From JADJQU01 sp035490315 (GTDB taxonomy: Bacteria; Planctomycetota; UBA1135; GCA-002686595), in contig DATHET010000181.1 in the NCBI GenBank assembly GCA_035490315.1, positions 1 to 7,234 on the forward strand: DNA of 7,234 nt, given 5' to 3'. Positions 1 through 6,661 of the stretch are shown piece by piece. Each line of letters opens with the position of its first letter. Within the stretch, counting starts at the first letter, position 1. The translations under genes were made by a program, and so were the position numbers. The notes under the pieces were generated by a model, which made no database searches, was not told the DNA's origin, and worked only from the letters and a program-made list of their open reading frames with translations.

Positions 1-195
1 CGACCCCTGGAAGAGCATGTGCTCGAACAGATGGGCAAAGCCGGTCAGGCCCGGAACTTCGCGCGCGCTGCCGACGTGGTAGGCGACGTAGACGCTGACC
101 AGCGGGTCGGCGTGGTCCTCGTGCACCACGACCTCGAGGCCGTTGTCGAGCCGTCGTTTCTGGAACTCGATGTCGAGGCCGTGATCGCGCGTCAT
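1..195 (-). CDS. M16 (insulinase-family) zinc metallopeptidase, N-terminal fragment
   Basis: The first 65 codons of a leftward gene that continues past the window edge. The translation begins MTRDHGLDIEFQKRRLDNGL and ends with HLFEHMLFQGS. It contains the inverted zinc motif HxxEH of M16 peptidases: His55 and His59 would bind zinc and Glu58 would be the catalytic base. The preceding stretch (LDNGLEVVVHEDH, then PLVSVYVAYHVGS) is the usual first beta-strand region of the family, followed by the typical GLTGFAHLFEHMLFQGS block. The start is well fixed: an in-frame TAG (205-207) lies only four codons upstream, so no longer N-terminus is possible. No signal peptide is present, so the product may be cytoplasmic, although many relatives are exported. 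There is no Shine-Dalgarno before the ATG. It is divergent from the M14 peptidase gene. The family is sure; the substrate and the second, non-catalytic half cannot be seen. Confidence 0.93.
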   Translation of the reverse strand, partial: MTRDHGLDIEFQKRRLDNGLEVVVHEDHADPLVSVYVAYHVGSAREVPGLTGFAHLFEHMLFQGS

Positions 196-201
196 GCCGC
201 G

Positions 202-210
202 ATGCTAGCA
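202..210 (-). promoter_or_regulatory. Possible extended -10 element giving a leaderless M16 transcript
   Basis: On the minus strand the motif TGCTAGCAT reads as TGn plus a -10 hexamer TAGCAT (4 of 6 bases of TATAAT). The hexamer ends 6 nt before the ATG, so it occupies -12 to -7 if +1 is the A of the start codon. This fits the absence of any Shine-Dalgarno for this gene. No good -35 hexamer is found 16-18 bp upstream. It is a motif match only, in a short GC-rich gap, and could be chance. Confidence 0.35.
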
Positions 211-303
211 AGCCGCGGAAAGACTCCGCCGCCGCTCTGGGGCGGAATCGCGAGGGAATTGCTCTGGCAGGCCGCGCCGCTTTTCGCCAACCTCCTGCAA
301 CTC

Positions 304-309
304 GAAGGA
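304..309 (+). promoter_or_regulatory. Ribosome binding site of the M14 peptidase gene
   Basis: GAAGGA lies 5 nt before the ATG at 315, a normal Shine-Dalgarno distance. It supports this ATG, which is also the one that opens directly into a signal peptide. No convincing sigma-70 promoter for this gene was recognised in the 119-bp divergent gap. Confidence 0.7.
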
Positions 310-314
310 AATCC

Positions 315-2747
315 ATGCAACGCAATCTCCTCGCTCAGGTGTCGATCGTCCTCGCCACCTTGGTCGCGCAGGCCAGCGCCCAGGTTTCTCCCGAGAAGCA
401 CTTCGGCCGGCCGGTGGGCGCGGATTTCTTCCTGCCGGACTGGAACAGCGTCTCCAGCTGGTACCGCGAGCTCGACAAGGCCTCACCGCGCGTCGCCCTG
501 GAAGTCGCGGGCACGACGACCGAGGGCCGCGAGTTCCTCGCCTGTGTGGTCTCGAGCGAAGCCAACATGACGCGGCTCGACGCGCTGCGCGAGGACGCGC
601 GCCGCATCGCCGATCCGCGCGGCCTCACCGCGCAGGCCGCTCAGGAGCTGCTCGGTCGCGCCCTGCCGATCGTGATGATTTCCATCGCGATGCACTCCAC
701 CGAGGTCGCGGCGCCGCAGTTCGCGATGGAGCTCGCCTGGAACCTCGCCACCTCGATCGAGGAGCCCTGGAAGAGCGTGCGCGAGCGCGCCGTGGTCGTG
801 ATCCTGCCCTGCACCAACCCCGACGGCCTCGACAAGGTCGCGCACTGGTACATGGACTCGGTGGGGAAGTCCTTCGAAGGCGCGGGGCTTCCGTGGCTCT
901 ACCAGCCCTACGCGGGCCACGACAACAATCGCGACTGGTTCATGCTCAGCCTCGAGGAGACGCGCATCGTCTCCAGCCTGCTCTACGAGCGCTGGCACCC
1001 GCAGATCTACTGGGACGTCCACCAGCAGGGCTCCTTCGCCGAGCGCATGTTCGTGCCGCCCTTCCGCGATCCGCTCGATCCCAATCTCGATCCCAATGTG
1101 ATGGGAGCGATCGATTTGATCGGCACGCGCGCGGCTCTCGATATGACTGCCCGCGGTTTGAAGGGCGTGGCCAGCGGCGTGTCCTTCGACATGTGGTGGC
1201 ACGGCGGGAATCGCAACGTGCCGGTGCGGCACAACATCATCGGTCTGTTGACCGAAGCCGCGTCGGCGAACCTCGCGAGCCCGCTGTGGGTCGCTGCTGA
1301 CAAGCTGAAAGCGCCCTCGGGGCTCTCGCGCTACGCGCCGTCCAATCGTTTCCGCGATCCCTGGGCCGGCGGATGGTGGCGCGTGCGCGACATCCTGAAC
1401 TACGAGATGGCCTTCGCGACTTCGCTGTTCCAAGGCGTGGCGCGCGAGCCGGAGCTCTGGACGCGCACGGTGCTGGAGTCGGCGCGGCGCACCTGCGAGC
1501 TAGGCCCCGCCAGCGGCGATCCCGCGGCCTGGATCATCCCGGCCGCGAATCCTGATTCCGACGCGGTCGTGCGACTCTGCGAGGCCCTGCTGCGCACCGG
1601 CGTCGAGATCCAGCGCGCGAGCGCCTCGATCACCGTCGATGGCCGAGCGATGGATGCGGGCTCGCTCGTGATCGCCTCTGGACAACCCGCGTGGCGCCAC
1701 GTCAACGACCTCTTCGAGCATCAAGTTTATCCGGGCGATGAGCCGCCGTACGACGTCGCGGGCTGGACTCTCCCGGCGCTGCTGGGAGTGGAAGTCGTCG
1801 CGGCAGCCAAGCTCGAAGCCGATTCCCTTGCGCCTTTGCTGAAATCGAGCGAAGCGCGAGCGACCAAGCCGGCTCCGCGCGGCAGCGCGAGCGATGTCGA
1901 TGGCTGGCGCACGCTCTTCGGCCGCCTTTCGCGCGGCGAGACCACGGTGCTGACCAAGGGCAGCTTCGGGCCTGCACCGACGCCGAACTCCGCGGCTCTC
2001 TCCTGGTTCAAGCTCCCGCGCGTCGCGGTGTATCAACCGTGGACCGCGTCCATGGACGAGGGCTGGCTGCGCTGGACGCTCGAGTATTGCGGCATGCCCT
2101 ACCAGAGCGTGAACAACGCGCGTCTGCGCGGCGGCCATCTCGAGCAGCTCTGCGACGTGCTCGTGATGCCGGATCTCTCCAGCGACGGGATCGATCACGG
2201 CCGCGACTCCGGCAGCGTGCCCGAGGAATACGCCGGCGGGCTCGAACGCGAAGGCCGGCTCGCGATCGACGCCTTCGTGCGAGGCGGCGGCCGGCTGGTC
2301 GCGGTGGGGCGCTCCGCGAACTGGGCGATCGAGTTGTTCCAGCTGCCCTTGAAAGATGTCGCCCACGGCAAGGAAGCCGGCGATTTCTCCTGCCCGGGCA
2401 GCGTGCTGCGCGCCCAGGTCGAAGCGGTCGCGGGCGACCTGATGGCGCCCGAGAATCCGACGAGCGGCAATCTGTTCTTCAGCGATGGAATCGCCTGGGC
2501 AGCGACGGATGCGAAGCCGAAGGAAGGAGCAGAGCCCGTGACCCTCGCCAGCTACGCCGCGAACGATCTGCTGCTCTCGGGCTGGGTCCGCTCGCCCAAT
2601 GTCATTGCCGGCAAGGCTGCGTGGGTGCGTGCCAACGTCGGCCAGGGTCGCGTGCACCTCTTCGCGTTCAGCCCGTATTACCGCAGCTGGTCGCAGGGAA
2701 CGTTCCACTGGTTGCTGCGCGCGTTGATCGACGGATTGCCTCAATGA
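315..2747 (+). CDS. Secreted M14-family zinc carboxypeptidase-like protein with C-terminal GATase1-like domain
   Basis: An 810-residue exported protein. Residues 1-22 form a signal peptide (hydrophobic IVLATLVAQ, then ASA before Gln23), so it acts in the periplasm or outside the cell. The M14 catalytic domain spans about residues 40-380. The zinc ligands appear as His127 and Glu130 (MHSTE) and His236 (WDVHQQGS). Asn205-Arg206 in GHDNNRDWF match the substrate-carboxylate Asn-Arg pair, and Glu314 (LLTEAAS) is in place as the general base. NPDG (168-171) is another family hallmark, so the enzyme looks active. Residues about 400-565 are a poorly defined linker domain. Residues about 568-808 resemble the GATase1-like C-terminal domain of long M14 proteins, but its elbow region (GGGRLVAVGRSANW, 657-670) has no nucleophile cysteine, so a binding or structural role is likelier than amidotransfer. 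The length suits the long Dcp-like M14 subgroup. The stop overlaps the next start. Likely substrate is peptides or peptide-like compounds; the exact specificity is unknown. Confidence 0.92.
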   Translation: MQRNLLAQVSIVLATLVAQASAQVSPEKHFGRPVGADFFLPDWNSVSSWYRELDKASPRVALEVAGTTTEGREFLACVVSSEANMTRLDALREDARRIADPRGLTAQAAQELLGRALPIVMISIAMHSTEVAAPQFAMELAWNLATSIEEPWKSVRERAVVVILPCTNPDGLDKVAHWYMDSVGKSFEGAGLPWLYQPYAGHDNNRDWFMLSLEETRIVSSLLYERWHPQIYWDVHQQGSFAERMFVPPFRDPLDPNLDPNVMGAIDLIGTRAALDMTARGLKGVASGVSFDMWWHGGNRNVPVRHNIIGLLTEAASANLASPLWVAADKLKAPSGLSRYAPSNRFRDPWAGGWWRVRDILNYEMAFATSLFQGVAREPELWTRTVLESARRTCELGPASGDPAAWIIPAANPDSDAVVRLCEALLRTGVEIQRASASITVDGRAMDAGSLVIASGQPAWRHVNDLFEHQVYPGDEPPYDVAGWTLPALLGVEVVAAAKLEADSLAPLLKSSEARATKPAPRGSASDVDGWRTLFGRLSRGETTVLTKGSFGPAPTPNSAALSWFKLPRVAVYQPWTASMDEGWLRWTLEYCGMPYQSVNNARLRGGHLEQLCDVLVMPDLSSDGIDHGRDSGSVPEEYAGGLEREGRLAIDAFVRGGGRLVAVGRSANWAIELFQLPLKDVAHGKEAGDFSCPGSVLRAQVEAVAGDLMAPENPTSGNLFFSDGIAWAATDAKPKEGAEPVTLASYAANDLLLSGWVRSPNVIAGKAAWVRANVGQGRVHLFAFSPYYRSWSQGTFHWLLRALIDGLPQ

Positions 2748-3355
2748 CCAGGGCCGCGAGGACGCGCAGGATCGCCTGGACCCTTGTCGTGCTCGCTTCG
2801 CTGTCGGCCGCATGCCGCCAGACGCTGTCCATGCCTTCTGCGATGCGCGTCCGCGCGCCGGAGCCCGGGCAGATGGACTTGCGCCGCGATTACTGGGACC
2901 GCGGACCGAACCCGCAGCACCCGCGCAGCGAAATCGAAGGACTCGCGCAGCGCGGCGGAACGTTCGTCAAGCACGGGCGCGAGCGCAGCTTCTTCCGCGA
3001 CGGCCAGGTCGAAGCCGAGCGCCACTGGATCCACGGCGAGCCGGCGGGGGCGTGGCGCACGTGGTGGGAAGACGGAACGCTGAAATCGAGCTGCGAATTC
3101 AGGCGCGACGGCAAGGCCAGCGAGATGTCCTTCTGGCACGCCAACGGCCAGCTCGAAGCTCGCGGCATGGCGATCGACGGCCGGCGCATCGGTCCCTGGG
3201 AATTTTTCTTCGCCGATGGAACGAAGGAATCGTCCGGCGATTTCCTCGACGGCAAGCGCGAGGGCCCGTGGACCTCGTGGAACGAGTGCGGGGAGGTGCT
3301 CGATTCAGCTCGCTACGAGCAGGGCGTCAAGGTCGGCCCCGGAACGCAGCTCTGA
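2744..3355 (+). CDS. Predicted lipoprotein with five MORN_2/YwqK-type repeats
   Basis: A 203-residue protein. The N-terminus has Arg-rich residues 1-9, a hydrophobic core (AWTLVVLASL) and SAAC, with Cys24 a plausible lipidation site, so it is probably a membrane-anchored lipoprotein. After a spacer (about 25-76), residues 77-197 hold five consecutive repeats of 23-25 residues. Each has the pattern G-x-W/F-x-x-[WF]-x-x-[DN]-G-x-[LKV]-x-x-x-x-x-[FY]-x-x-G; examples are GAWRTWWEDGTLKSSCEF, EMSFWHANGQLEARG and GPWEFFFADGTKESSGDF. This is the MORN_2 repeat of proteins often auto-named YwqK-family antitoxins, a label that says little about function. The start was chosen because its ATG overlaps the M14 stop (ATGA), puts the signal peptide first and removes a long Arg-rich out-of-frame extension. 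There is no clear Shine-Dalgarno, so translation probably depends on termination of the upstream gene. Role unknown; a surface or scaffold partner of the peptidase is a guess. Confidence 0.87.
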   Translation: MTRAARTRRIAWTLVVLASLSAACRQTLSMPSAMRVRAPEPGQMDLRRDYWDRGPNPQHPRSEIEGLAQRGGTFVKHGRERSFFRDGQVEAERHWIHGEPAGAWRTWWEDGTLKSSCEFRRDGKASEMSFWHANGQLEARGMAIDGRRIGPWEFFFADGTKESSGDFLDGKREGPWTSWNECGEVLDSARYEQGVKVGPGTQL

Positions 3356-3356
3356 G

Positions 3357-6122
3357 TCAATCCTCGTCGGTGAATCGGAATTCCTTGCTGGCTCCTGCCT
3401 CGAGCTCGAACTCGCGCACCATGGGCGCGCTCCCATCTGCGACCTGAACCTCCAGGCGCAGTTTTCCCGGCGGAACGAAGAAACGCGCATTCTTGCCGCG
3501 TGGGAGACCATCGCCAGCAACCACGACGTCACCCAGACTGCAATGCACCGATGCATGGGTGCCCTTTCCCTCGTAGCGCAACGACAGCTGCCCCGCGGGC
3601 AGCAGCGTGATTTCGACGCCCTCGAGCGTCTCGCCCTCGTGAAGCACGAGGTCCTGAGCCACCCCCGCAAGACCTTCCTCCGTGCTCGCCGACAGATGGA
3701 TCGTTCCCGGAAGCAGGCCGCCGAGCCTGAATTTTCCATCGGGCTGCGTGGTCGAGGTCTGCATGCCATCGTCTTCCGACATACGGCTCGCGATCACATG
3801 TCCATCGATCGGCCCGATTCCCTGCGCCAGGCGCAGGCGTCCGGAGATGGAGCCTGCTCGGCGCAGTTGAAGCCGAATGCCCTCGGTGCCGGCCTCGACG
3901 TTCATCGGCAGGGATGGAGCTCCTGCGCTGCCAGGAAGTAGCGCTTGCAGCTCGTAGCGGCCTTGCGCCAGCGGGCCAAGCTCGAAGCCACCGTCCTTCG
4001 CGCTCTGCGTGGAAAGGAACGACCCGGATCGGACGCCGGTGACGACGACGCCCTGCATTTCCTTTCCCTCCGGATCGAAAACGTGGCCGCGGATGTACAG
4101 CGCGTCGGGCAGGATCAGCTCGACCTTGCGCAGCAGCTCGGTGTCGGCAATCTCCAATCGCAGCGCCAAGGGCGCGACCCGTTTCGCGTTCGCGGTCCCG
4201 AGGTTTTGCCGGGACTCGACGGCTGGGCCCAGTCGCCAGGCACCTGGGGCGACCCGTTCGATGACGAAGGAGCCATCGCTAGCGCTGATCGCCGACTTGA
4301 CGACCTGTCTACTGTCGCCCTCCTGCATCAATTCATCCCGATTCGTGCCATCCGGCAGGAGCAGGATGGTCATCGCGGCCAGTGGTTCCCCGGATGCCTT
4401 GCGCACCCATCCCTCGATGCGGCATCCGGAGTCGATCGAAACCTCGATCGAGCGCTTTTCCCCAGGTTCGAGTGTCAGCGGCTGGAAAGCCTGAAGCCCT
4501 CGGGATTTTCCCGACCAGGTCAGGGCGAGCGGCACCCACGGAGGCAAGTCCGTGAATCGCACCCGGCCAGCGTCGTCGCAGTCCTGATTCCACTTGCGAT
4601 CTCCGCCCCGCCAGACCAAATGGCGCTTCGAGCTGCGGATCTGGTGATTCATCGCGGTCGAAAGGACCGCGGACGATTCGCGCCAGGCCGAACCCGGGAT
4701 GCCCGTGAACTGAATGATCAGTTCCGCTCCGCGGTCGAGCGGAAGCTCGAAGGCCGTCTCCGCCGAAGCGTGATCGTCGTCGGGGCCGAACCATGCGCCG
4801 GCATGGCCCTCGGCGACCACGCCGAAGTGCCGAGAGCCCCAGGAGCCGAACGGAAGCTCGAATCGACCTTCTGCGTCGGTCGATGTCACAAGCTGCTTCG
4901 TCGCTTCCAACAAGAGCTGTGCGCCTGCAATCGGTTCGCCGCCGTCTCGCTCGAACACCCGTCCGAAGAACACGCGATCTTCTCGCGTGGAGTGCTCGAT
5001 CGTGATCTCACGAGTCGTCCCCGCTGGAAACGTTTCGATCTCGAGACTCTCACGGGACACCGCGTTGTCGGGATCCAAGGCCGTGATGATCCAGGGGCCA
5101 TCCGCGTGAAGTCGGAGCCTGGCCCGTCCATCGGCGCCCGTGGTGGGCGATCTCGAGTTCGTGGCGCCGCTCGGGTCGAGCGTCACCCACTTCTCGCCGG
5201 CGACACGGACCACGAGGCCTTCGAGCGGGCGATGATCCTCCCGGGCGCGGCAGATAACGTCGAGTGTCCGTTCCCCGAAGGCCGCACCGGGCAAAAAAGC
5301 CGCAGTTGGAATTGCGGGAGCCGCGCTGCGATTCTCAGCCGTTTCCCCGGCAACTGGCATCACGGCCACGGATTCGTCCTTCGCGGCGAGCGAGGCCTCG
5401 GCGACTGGGACGAGCGCGCGTGAGCTCTCCGAGGACTCGGGCGGCTGCAGCGCGCGCCATCCGAGGCCGGCCACGGCGAGCAGCAACACCGCACCGATCC
5501 ATTTCGACTTGATCGCCATGAGAAGCCACAGGCTGGGGATGGCCGCGCCGCTGGCGGTTGGGAGTGCGGACGAGGGCAACATGGCGATCCAGGCCGCGCG
5601 CGAGCCACGCTCTCGATCGAGCCTCGAGCGCAACTTCGCCAGGGCCCGTGAAATGCGTTGGCGCGCGTTGTCGTCGGAGATGCCGAGCCTGCTCGCGACC
5701 TCGCGAGTCGGCAGGGCGTCGAAGTAACGCAGAACCAGGGCGCGGCGAAGCGGCTCGTCGAGCTCGAGCAAAGCCGCGCTGAGCAGACCCTGAAGCTCCA
5801 CGCGCGCGGCCGAAGCGTCGGGCTCCGACAGAGTTTCCTCGCGGCCGCCCTCGGACTCGTGCCACTTGCGCAGCTCGCGCTCGCGGCCTCGACGGAACGC
5901 GAAGTTGCGAACGACGGTCGAGAGCCAGGACCTCAGCTCGACGCCAGTCGTCCGCGGTGCGCGGCGCAACGCGGCAACCCACGTGTCCTGGACCAGATCC
6001 TCGGCCTGGTCTGAGTCGCGCACGAGACCGATCGCCAGGCGGCGCAGCCAGTCCGACTGGGCCAGCAACAGCTCGATCCGATCCTCGGGGATCTGTCCTT
6101 CGGTCACGGGCACGGAAAGCAT
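3357..6122 (-). CDS. ECF-type sigma factor fused to a transmembrane segment and ~7 carboxypeptidase-regulatory-like domains
   Basis: A 921-residue protein in three parts. Residues about 20-170 are a complete ECF sigma module. Region 2 has DQAEDLVQDTWVAALRR (38-54) and the -10-recognising part LRSWLSTVVRNFAFRRGR (63-80). Region 4 (about 109-168) has the helix-turn-helix TREVASRLGISDDNARQRIS (139-158). Residues 208-222 (WIGAVLLLAVAGLGW), after Lys205 and Lys207, form a short probable membrane span, with the lysines favouring the sigma domain inside. A Ser/Ala/Pro/Glu-rich linker (about 223-282) leads to about seven beta-sandwich units at roughly 283-377, 384-460, 465-563, 565-672, 675-753, 757-841 and 844-917. 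Several show the CarboxypepD_reg pattern: G-x-V, then P-x-x-G-x-x-V, then T-D-x-x-G-x-[FY] (for example GRVFERDGGEPIAGAQLLL with TSTDAEGRFEL). ECF factors with large C-terminal extensions are known in Planctomycetes. No anti-sigma domain or gene is visible. Targets and signal are unknown. Confidence 0.9.
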   Translation of the reverse strand: MLSVPVTEGQIPEDRIELLLAQSDWLRRLAIGLVRDSDQAEDLVQDTWVAALRRAPRTTGVELRSWLSTVVRNFAFRRGRERELRKWHESEGGREETLSEPDASAARVELQGLLSAALLELDEPLRRALVLRYFDALPTREVASRLGISDDNARQRISRALAKLRSRLDRERGSRAAWIAMLPSSALPTASGAAIPSLWLLMAIKSKWIGAVLLLAVAGLGWRALQPPESSESSRALVPVAEASLAAKDESVAVMPVAGETAENRSAAPAIPTAAFLPGAAFGERTLDVICRAREDHRPLEGLVVRVAGEKWVTLDPSGATNSRSPTTGADGRARLRLHADGPWIITALDPDNAVSRESLEIETFPAGTTREITIEHSTREDRVFFGRVFERDGGEPIAGAQLLLEATKQLVTSTDAEGRFELPFGSWGSRHFGVVAEGHAGAWFGPDDDHASAETAFELPLDRGAELIIQFTGIPGSAWRESSAVLSTAMNHQIRSSKRHLVWRGGDRKWNQDCDDAGRVRFTDLPPWVPLALTWSGKSRGLQAFQPLTLEPGEKRSIEVSIDSGCRIEGWVRKASGEPLAAMTILLLPDGTNRDELMQEGDSRQVVKSAISASDGSFVIERVAPGAWRLGPAVESRQNLGTANAKRVAPLALRLEIADTELLRKVELILPDALYIRGHVFDPEGKEMQGVVVTGVRSGSFLSTQSAKDGGFELGPLAQGRYELQALLPGSAGAPSLPMNVEAGTEGIRLQLRRAGSISGRLRLAQGIGPIDGHVIASRMSEDDGMQTSTTQPDGKFRLGGLLPGTIHLSASTEEGLAGVAQDLVLHEGETLEGVEITLLPAGQLSLRYEGKGTHASVHCSLGDVVVAGDGLPRGKNARFFVPPGKLRLEVQVADGSAPMVREFELEAGASKEFRFTDED
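5457..5501 (-). other. Predicted single transmembrane segment of the sigma fusion
   Basis: Codons 208-222 encode 15 uncharged, mostly aliphatic residues flanked by tryptophans. A second hydrophobic patch (SLWLLMAI, 197-204) lies just before it, separated by Lys-Ser-Lys. The span is short, so the true segment may include part of that patch. Positive charges on the sigma side and the beta-sandwich repeats beyond it predict N-in, C-out. Confidence 0.65.
5613..6122 (-). other. Sigma-70 region 2 and region 4 module of the fusion protein
   Basis: Codons 1-170 of the fusion. Region 2 and region 4 are both present, separated by a charged linker of about 25 residues (about 85-110), and no region 3 or region 1 is seen, which is the ECF (group IV) layout. 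There are no cysteines in this module. It is the size of a whole free-standing ECF sigma factor, so the remaining 750 residues are an addition to it and do not replace any part. Confidence 0.88.
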
Positions 6123-6127
6123 CCTCC
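6123..6127 (-). promoter_or_regulatory. Shine-Dalgarno of the sigma-fusion gene that questions the start codon
   Basis: GGAGG directly abuts the ATG at 6120-6122, with no spacer. The same GGAGG is 9 nt from the GTG of codon 4 (6111-6113) and 15 nt from the GTG of codon 6. Ribosomes normally need about 5-10 nt, so GTG at 6113 may be the real start, which would shorten the protein by three residues without touching any domain. Confidence 0.6.
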
Positions 6128-6184
6128 AGCCAAAGTGTGACAGCAGATCCGCTTTTCTCGCTGCGAAGTCATGGCCTCGGCCCG

Positions 6185-6194
6185 GAGTCGACTC
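6185..6194. promoter_or_regulatory. 10-bp perfect palindrome between the cysteine-cluster and sigma genes
   Basis: GAGTCGACTC is its own reverse complement and lies in the only non-coding gap of the minus-strand block (6123-6220), 63 bp before the sigma-gene start. It could be a small dimer operator. The flanking bases do not extend the symmetry, no second copy was noticed in the window, and GC-rich palindromes of this size occur by chance. The rest of the gap shows no convincing promoter hexamers and no stem followed by a T run. Confidence 0.25.
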
Positions 6195-6220
6195 GCACAG
6201 AACCCCGATGGCGGCCTGAA

Positions 6221-6661
6221 TCAGGTGAAATTGCGCTCTGTCGCGTCGGCGCGCTCGTCGATTTCCGACTTCGAATACAGCTCACCGCGGCCCGCGCCTG
6301 GACAGCAGGCATTGACCGCTCCTTCCCACGTCGACTGCACGAGGTTCGAGCGCCAGAAAGGCCACGTCCGGCATTGCATCGGCCGCACGGAGTAGATCGT
6401 GCAGCGCGATTTTCCGTCGAGGAACGGACACTGCGGCGTGTCCATGCGCAGCGTCGGGAAATGGCCGGGCTCCTTCGTGCAATACAGCGCGAGGAATTCT
6501 TCCGTGCTGATCCCGAGGAAGCGCGGAATCTCCTCCAGCTCCCGGCGCGACAGATTCACGAAGGCGTAGTCGCCGTGGTTGCGGCAGCAGTTGCCGCATT
6601 GCGTGCAGGAAAAGCGCAGGCCCTCCGAGTACCAGACGCTCGAGTCGGCTTCCGCGCTCAC
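6221..6661 (-). CDS. YkgJ-type (UPF0153/CxxCxxCC) cysteine-cluster protein
   Basis: A 146-residue cytoplasmic protein with ten cysteines (19, 22, 25, 26, 61, 78, 87, 97, 119, 120). It begins with the diagnostic FSCTQCGNCCRNHG block (CxxCxxCC at 19-26). It continues with CPFLDGKSRCTIYSVRPMQC (78-97) and RTWPFW, the conserved CPFL, CxIYxxRPxxCRxxPF core of the family. These cysteines are believed to bind zinc or an iron-sulfur cluster; no enzymatic role is established. The GTG start at 6661 overlaps the upstream stop as GTGA, and there is no well-spaced Shine-Dalgarno, so coupled translation is likely. The GTG is preferred because an earlier in-frame start would lie inside the upstream gene and add an Arg-rich out-of-frame stretch. 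The double Cys119-Cys120 near the C-terminus could add a further ligand pair. Family assignment is firm; function is not. Confidence 0.9.
   Translation of the reverse strand: MSAEADSSVWYSEGLRFSCTQCGNCCRNHGDYAFVNLSRRELEEIPRFLGISTEEFLALYCTKEPGHFPTLRMDTPQCPFLDGKSRCTIYSVRPMQCRTWPFWRSNLVQSTWEGAVNACCPGAGRGELYSKSEIDERADATERNFT

Noticed and set aside
225..246. Hairpin TCCGCC - 10 nt - GGCGGA in the divergent gap
   Set aside because: It is only 6 bp of GC stem with a 10-nt loop in GC-rich DNA and no following T run. It is neither a terminator nor a clear operator.
2039..2743. Long upstream extension of the lipoprotein frame
   Set aside because: It lies inside the M14 coding region in another frame, is extremely Arg-rich, and would bury the lipoprotein signal peptide. 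The ATG at 2744 explains the data better.
1500..2813. 437-codon open frame on the minus strand opposite the M14 gene (also 483-1433, 316 codons)
   Set aside because: Both are antisense shadows of the M14 gene in GC-rich DNA. They are Arg/Ala-rich, lack recognisable domains or signal peptides, and the opposite strand has a complete M14 active site.
2744..3355. Toxin-antitoxin module
   Set aside because: The repeat family carries an automatic antitoxin name, but no toxin gene is adjacent and the product looks like an exported lipoprotein.
3945..5423. 492-codon plus-strand open frame opposite the sigma fusion
   Set aside because: It is an antisense shadow. The minus strand encodes recognisable sigma and beta-sandwich domains over the same bases, and this frame shows no motif or plausible start signal.
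6215..6225. CCTGA-A-TCAGG inverted repeat at the end of the cysteine-cluster gene
   Set aside because: It has one central base, so no RNA loop can form, and it overlaps the stop codon. It is too short to call an operator.
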